DNA from: Spirosoma rhododendri
GTDB taxonomy: Bacteria; Bacteroidota; Bacteroidia; Cytophagales; Spirosomataceae
Assembly (NCBI RefSeq): GCF_012849055.1
Contig: NZ_CP051677.1
Coordinates: forward strand, 5,409,001-5,473,000
DNA length: 64,000 nucleotides
Reading direction: 5' to 3'
Each line of letters opens with the position of its first letter. Position 1 is the stretch's first letter. A program made the translations under genes and the position numbers. The notes below the pieces were generated by a model. The model saw nothing but the letters and a program-made list of their open reading frames with translations, was not told where the DNA came from and did not search any database. Positions 60,184 through 64,000 of this stretch are shown piece after piece.

Positions 60184-61509
60184 ATGCGTATCCTTTCTCT
60201 GTTGCTGTTTAGCCTGCTGTTGTCGTCGGCCGGGGCACAAACCGGCTACCAGCCCACCGCCGACAACGTAGCCGCCCGCAAAGCGTTTCAGGACGACAAA
60301 TTTGGGCTGTTCATTCACTGGGGCGTATACAGCCTGCTGTCGTCGGGCGAATGGGTGATGAACGACCGGCAGATTCCGGTGGCTGACTACGAAAAGCTGC
60401 CTGCCTTTTTCAACCCGATTGCCTTCGATGCCAAAGCGTGGGTGTCGATGGCGAAGAATGCGGGGATGAAGTACATCACCATCACGAGCAAGCACCACGA
60501 CGGCTTTGCCATGTACGACTCGAAAGTGTCGGACTACGACATCGTCGACCGGACGCCCTACAAAAAAGACGTGCTGAAAGCCCTCGCCGACGAATGCCGG
60601 GCGCAGGGTATCAAGCTGTTTTTTTACCATTCGCACCTCGACTGGCACAACCCCGACTACTACCCGCGCGGACGCACTGGCCAAAACCTCGGCCGGCCTG
60701 ATTCCGGCGACTTCAACAAGTACCTCGCCTACATGGATACGCAACTCACCGAACTATTGACCAATTACGGCCCCATCGGCGGTATCTGGTTCGACGGCTG
60801 GTGGGATCAACAAGTCGGCGACAAAACCGACCCGCGCAAAACCAAACTCGACTGGCACCTCGACCGCACCTACTCGCTGATTCACAAGCTACAACCAGCC
60901 ACGCTGATCGGTAACAATCACCACGTCGCGCCGTTTCCGGGCGAAGATTTTCAGATGTTCGAGAAAGACCTGCCGGGACAGAATCAGACGGGGTTCAGCG
61001 AGAATTCAGAAATAAGCAAGCTACCACTGGAAACCTGCGAGACGATGAACGGCGCGTGGGGCTTCAACATCAACGACCGCAAGTACAAGAGCACGAAAGA
61101 CCTGGTGCAGTACCTGGTGAAAGCAGCCGGGCACAACGCCAACTTCCTGCTCAACGTCGGCCCCATGCCCGACGGCCGGATTCAGCCAGAATTTGTCAAA
61201 ACGCTGGGCGAAATGGGCCAATGGATGCAACAGAACGGCGAAACGATCTACGGTACACGGGGCGGTCCCGTAGCCGCCCGCGACTGGGGCGTCAGCACCG
61301 CGAAAGGCAACAAAGTATACGTCCACATTCTCGACTGGCAGGATCGTCAACTGTCGTTGCCAGCGATGACCGGCAAGATCAAATCCGCCCGTCTGTTTGC
61401 TGATAAGCGCCCGGTCAAGGTCAGTCAGTCGGCGGAAGGGGTTGTCCTGACGATGCCCGTTGCTCCGGCCGCTGGCGCCATCGACACGATTGTTGAACTG
61501 GAACTGTAA
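60184..61509 (+). CDS. Alpha-L-fucosidase (GH29), exported
   Basis: A 441-residue glycosidase from ATG 60184, signal peptide MRILSLLLFSLLLSSAGAQ. GH29 core: FGLFIHWGVYSLLSSGEW, KYITITSKHHDGFAMYDSK, IWFDGWWDQ (catalytic nucleophile Asp in WFDGWW). The C-terminal beta domain is short. It removes alpha-linked fucose from glycans in the periplasm. The SGNH hydrolase gene starts 17 bp after it, suggesting joint use of acetylated fucosylated glycans. Confidence 0.94.
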   Translation: MRILSLLLFSLLLSSAGAQTGYQPTADNVAARKAFQDDKFGLFIHWGVYSLLSSGEWVMNDRQIPVADYEKLPAFFNPIAFDAKAWVSMAKNAGMKYITITSKHHDGFAMYDSKVSDYDIVDRTPYKKDVLKALADECRAQGIKLFFYHSHLDWHNPDYYPRGRTGQNLGRPDSGDFNKYLAYMDTQLTELLTNYGPIGGIWFDGWWDQQVGDKTDPRKTKLDWHLDRTYSLIHKLQPATLIGNNHHVAPFPGEDFQMFEKDLPGQNQTGFSENSEISKLPLETCETMNGAWGFNINDRKYKSTKDLVQYLVKAAGHNANFLLNVGPMPDGRIQPEFVKTLGEMGQWMQQNGETIYGTRGGPVAARDWGVSTAKGNKVYVHILDWQDRQLSLPAMTGKIKSARLFADKRPVKVSQSAEGVVLTMPVAPAAGAIDTIVELEL

Positions 61510-61525
61510 TGTGTTGCCCAAACCT

Positions 61526-62368
61526 ATGACACTCAGACTAACCCGGCAGTTGTTCCTGCTGCCCCTGCTCATTGGCGCGTTCAGCTTTCGCCCTCCGCAA
61601 CCGATGACGTGGGTAGCGCTCGGCGATTCAATCACCTACCTCAACGACCACCCCGAGCAAACTGGTAATCGCATCACGAAGGGCTACATGACCCGTGTGG
61701 TGGAGAAGCTGCCGTACATCAACTTCGTCAATCAGGGGCACAACGGCTGGACAGCGGTTCGCATCGCGCAGCAAATCGACTCGCTGGGACTAACCAAAGC
61801 CGACATTTATTCGGTCTTTCTCGGCACCAATGACTGGTGGCACAGCAAACCCCTCGGCCGCTTCACCGACTACCAGCAAAATACCGGCACAGGCACCGTG
61901 TACGGCTCGTTTCGCATCATCCTCGACAAGCTCCGCCAACTCAATCCGCAGGCGCATTTACTGCTGATAACGCCCATGCCCCGCACCGATTTCGTGCAGA
62001 TTAACAACCCGAAGAACAACGCGTATGGCTCTTACAAGCCCAAAAGCAGGCAGACGCTGGAATCGTTTGCAATGGCCGTCGACTCCATCGGCCGCGCCGA
62101 TAAAATTCCGGTTGTTGATCTGTACCACCTGCGTAGTCTGCGGGTGGAGAAGCTGGTGAACTACAAACACTTAAAGGACCCGGCCACTGGTCAGTACGTC
62201 GATTATAGGTACCCGGCCTACACCAGCATCCCGTTCAACCCCGCCACCGACGACTACCCCTACCCGCCCGGCGCTATCGCCCGCACCTACGACGGCCTGC
62301 ACCCTTCCGACAAGGGCTACGAACTTATCACCCGCGAGCTGGTCAGAGTAATGCGGAAGATGGAGTAA
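61526..62368 (+). CDS. SGNH/GDSL hydrolase, exported
   Basis: A 280-residue hydrolase from ATG 61526 with signal sequence LTRQLFLLPLLIGAFSF. Block I is ALGDSITY (Ser), block III is VFLGTNDWW (Asn), block V is YDGLHPSDKGYE (Asp, His). Probably an acetyl- or carbohydrate-esterase acting with the fucosidase upstream. Its last codons and TAA are inside a perfect palindrome: the last ~20 bases of the gene are copied inverted directly after it. Confidence 0.92.
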   Translation: MTLRLTRQLFLLPLLIGAFSFRPPQPMTWVALGDSITYLNDHPEQTGNRITKGYMTRVVEKLPYINFVNQGHNGWTAVRIAQQIDSLGLTKADIYSVFLGTNDWWHSKPLGRFTDYQQNTGTGTVYGSFRIILDKLRQLNPQAHLLLITPMPRTDFVQINNPKNNAYGSYKPKSRQTLESFAMAVDSIGRADKIPVVDLYHLRSLRVEKLVNYKHLKDPATGQYVDYRYPAYTSIPFNPATDDYPYPPGAIARTYDGLHPSDKGYELITRELVRVMRKME

Positions 62369-62394
62369 CGCACGTTACTCCATCTTCCGCATTA
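62349..62394. terminator. 22-bp perfect palindrome made from the 3' end of the SGNH gene
   Basis: Left arm 62349-62370 includes the last five codons and stop of the SGNH gene; right arm 62373-62394 is its exact inverted copy; loop 2 nt. There is no T-run. Confidence 0.9.
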
Positions 62395-62419
62395 CCCACT
62401 CAATGATTTATGGCTTGTA

Positions 62420-63373
62420 CTACGGGCGGAACCGCTGAATACTGAAATCGCGGGCGGTGCCGGTTTCGCCGATGCGGGCGTTGAGTGTATAAATCTGGTT
62501 GTTTACAGCTACGCTGGTCGTTGCCCCGGTGTACACGTCGGCGTCGTATTTCAGAATAGTCGCGCTTTGCCAGTTGTCCGTGCTACGCACCTGTGCCACT
62601 CGGTTGCCGCCCGTCACGACGTATAAATCGTTGTTCAGCAAGGTCAGGCCATCACCGGGCAATGACGCTGGCAGGCTTACTTCCGTTACCGCGTTTCCAT
62701 TCGCCAAATCTACCTTGTAAAGCTTACCCTGCCCCGTATTAGCAACGATCAGGTAGCCGTTCGGGTGATAAACGATGCCGTTCAGACCAAACGTCGAGCT
62801 GGCGAACCGGGTGTTGTCGCGCACCAGTACACTGGCATCACCCGTTGCTGTAACCCGGTAAATGACGGGCGAAAACGAGTCGGTTACGTAGGCCGTGCCA
62901 TTTGGCGCAATCGTTACGTCGTTGGCAAAGTTTGGCTCGGCCGCTGGAATCAAAGCCGCCAGATCCGTGCGTCGCTCAACCTGCCGGGTGTTCAGATTAA
63001 ACACCACCAGTTCGGCTTTCTGCCGTGTGGTAGCCGCACTGCTCCGATCCGACCGCCCCTGATCGCTGTTACAGACGAATACCCGGCCACCCGCCACTTT
63101 TATACCGATAACAGCAATCAGTCCGGGGTCGGTCAGCAGGTCTTCGTAGCGCCCATCAGTTGAGACGGTACCCACTTTCCCCTGCGGAATGGACGAAATC
63201 AGGAATCGGTCCAGTTGCGATGAGTACGCGATACCTTCCGGGTACTGCCGTTCGGCCACAAAATTGATGCGCTCCGGAAAAACCGCATTCGGACTATTCA
63301 TATGGTCTTCACAGGCAGTCAGCGTGGCCGCGATCATGCAGGCCGATGCAATAGAGTAGAACGAGTTTTTCAC
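62420..63373 (-). CDS. SMP-30-like beta-propeller lipoprotein
   Basis: A 317-residue lipoprotein: MKNSFYSIASACMIAATLTAC with lipobox Cys ~21. Propeller blades repeat the NGTAYVTDSFSPVIYRV, GLNGIVYHPNGYLIVANTGQGKLYKVDL and DGLTLLNNDLYVVTGG pattern of SMP-30/gluconolactonase/LRE proteins. It may be a sugar lactonase or a binding protein; metal ligands are not all evident. Converges on the SGNH palindrome. Confidence 0.88.
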   Translation of the reverse strand: MKNSFYSIASACMIAATLTACEDHMNSPNAVFPERINFVAERQYPEGIAYSSQLDRFLISSIPQGKVGTVSTDGRYEDLLTDPGLIAVIGIKVAGGRVFVCNSDQGRSDRSSAATTRQKAELVVFNLNTRQVERRTDLAALIPAAEPNFANDVTIAPNGTAYVTDSFSPVIYRVTATGDASVLVRDNTRFASSTFGLNGIVYHPNGYLIVANTGQGKLYKVDLANGNAVTEVSLPASLPGDGLTLLNNDLYVVTGGNRVAQVRSTDNWQSATILKYDADVYTGATTSVAVNNQIYTLNARIGETGTARDFSIQRFRP

Positions 63374-63679
63374 GGTGAAAGCGTTTTTGGCCAGGGTAAA
63401 TGAATCGGTTGTCGATGCATACTGACATGTTCGTTCTACTTAAGTAATACAGATTAAAATTGTTTTAATCTGGCGACCGGTTATGCTCAATTTTTGCAGA
63501 AAACTATCGACTGTTCAACGGGTTATATCCCGTTTGGCGATCAGAATGACAGAATCTGGTATACTGAGATCAGATTAGAAACTGGTTAAACGAAGCCGCG
63601 TGTTTTTCGTAGACGGTGTTGCGTCGACACGGGGCAGGTTCCTATTTTTACCAACCTATTAGCACCTGTTCATCCATCT
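63374..63679. other. Divergent promoter region with a dyad, no gene
   Basis: 306 bp between divergent genes. It contains CAGATTAAAA (63450-63459) and its complement (63463-63472) around a 3-nt loop. TATTTTTA near 63652 is a 7-of-8 match to the -7 box for the plus-strand gene. Short open frames here lack coding character. Confidence 0.6.
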
Positions 63680-64000
63680 ATGCGCCAACTCTTTACTGCT
63701 TTATTCGTTTGCTTCTTTCTCTCCTCGGCCGTCGCTCAATCCATTGTTTACGTTACGCCAACCGGCTCCGGCAACCAATCCGGCGGCTCCTGGAGCGACG
63801 CCCTATCCGGCACGCAATTACAGCCGCGGCTGGCATCGGCCTCAGCGGGAACTCAGTTCTGGATCGCAGGCGGTAGTTACAAGCCAACGATTGGCACAGA
63901 TCGAACCCTTAGTTTCTTCATTCCATCAGGCGTTCAGGTATACGGTGGCTTTACCGGAACTGAAACCACGTTGAGTAACCGTAAAGCAACCCGTCCTTAC
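63680..64000 (+). CDS. Secreted right-handed beta-helix-type surface protein (3' end beyond the window)
   Basis: The frame from ATG 63680 is open to the right edge (107 codons). It begins MRQLFTALFVCFFLSSAVAQ, a clear signal peptide, then VYVTPTGSGNQSGGSWSDALSGTQLQ, WIAGGSYKPTIG and VQVYGGFTGTETTLSNRK. This is the start of the polymorphic-outer-membrane-protein / choice-of-anchor-type beta-helix proteins of Bacteroidota, which often end in a T9SS sorting domain. Function probably surface adhesion; unproven. Confidence 0.85.
   Translation, partial: MRQLFTALFVCFFLSSAVAQSIVYVTPTGSGNQSGGSWSDALSGTQLQPRLASASAGTQFWIAGGSYKPTIGTDRTLSFFIPSGVQVYGGFTGTETTLSNRKATRPY

Overview
The window reads as chromosome of a Bacteroidota bacterium of the Cytophagales type, most like the Spirosoma group. 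Grounds: a type IX secretion (type B) C-terminal sorting domain on the first gene, an Oar-like TonB-dependent receptor, the birA / rsfS-ftsH arrangement, a PafA-like alkaline phosphatase, promoters with the Bacteroidetes -7 box TAnnTTTG, few Shine-Dalgarno sequences, and moderately GC-rich codons. The genus is an inference; there is no rRNA in the window.

Layout. 1-3.4 kb: end of a large T9SS-secreted protein, MscS channel, lipoprotein, small acidic protein. 3.4-10.8 kb, mostly minus strand: Xre-RES toxin-antitoxin pair, a glutamine-synthetase-like ligase / kinase-like / HAD operon, Hsp20, a WalJ-like metallo-hydrolase, an Rpn-family nuclease. 10.9-17.9 kb: DPP IV and M1 peptidases, rhamnose mutarotase, acyl-CoA synthetase, phosphodiesterase. 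18-25.5 kb: ftsH, rsfS, birA, alkaline phosphatase, polyprenyl diphosphate synthase, patatin. 25.6-29 kb: TonB receptor. 29.3-35.5 kb: selD, hydrolase, RsmI-like methylase, glyoxalase-II-like hydrolase, pssA, purS, fabH. 35.5-43.4 kb: free-standing HNH endonuclease, giant histidine kinase, IscA-like protein, HMG-CoA lyase, TMEM220-like and TPR proteins. 43.5-50.5 kb: SRP RNA, galK, transaldolase, FtsE-like ATPase, PIN toxin module, SDR, M28 peptidase, a decayed DUF433 module, pyrB. 50.5-64 kb: MazF module, cyclophilin, Uma2 nuclease, vWA protein, beta-lactamase-like protein, transporter, FAD protein, fucosidase, SGNH hydrolase, two SMP-30-like proteins, and the start of a beta-helix protein cut by the right edge.

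Two patterns run across the window. First, intergenic spaces are repeatedly filled by long, often perfect inverted repeats whose arms touch or include the stop codon of one gene and the stop or start of the next; several share sequence families built from degenerate micro-repeats, and one lies between divergent genes where it cannot be an ordinary terminator. Second, four conserved genes (IscA-like, HMG-CoA lyase, FtsE-like, SMP-30-like), and probably a fifth small secreted protein, are broken by the loss of exactly one base, each within or next to a G or C run. Homopolymer sequencing error is the first explanation to test. No CRISPR array, insertion sequence, prophage, tRNA or rRNA was seen.
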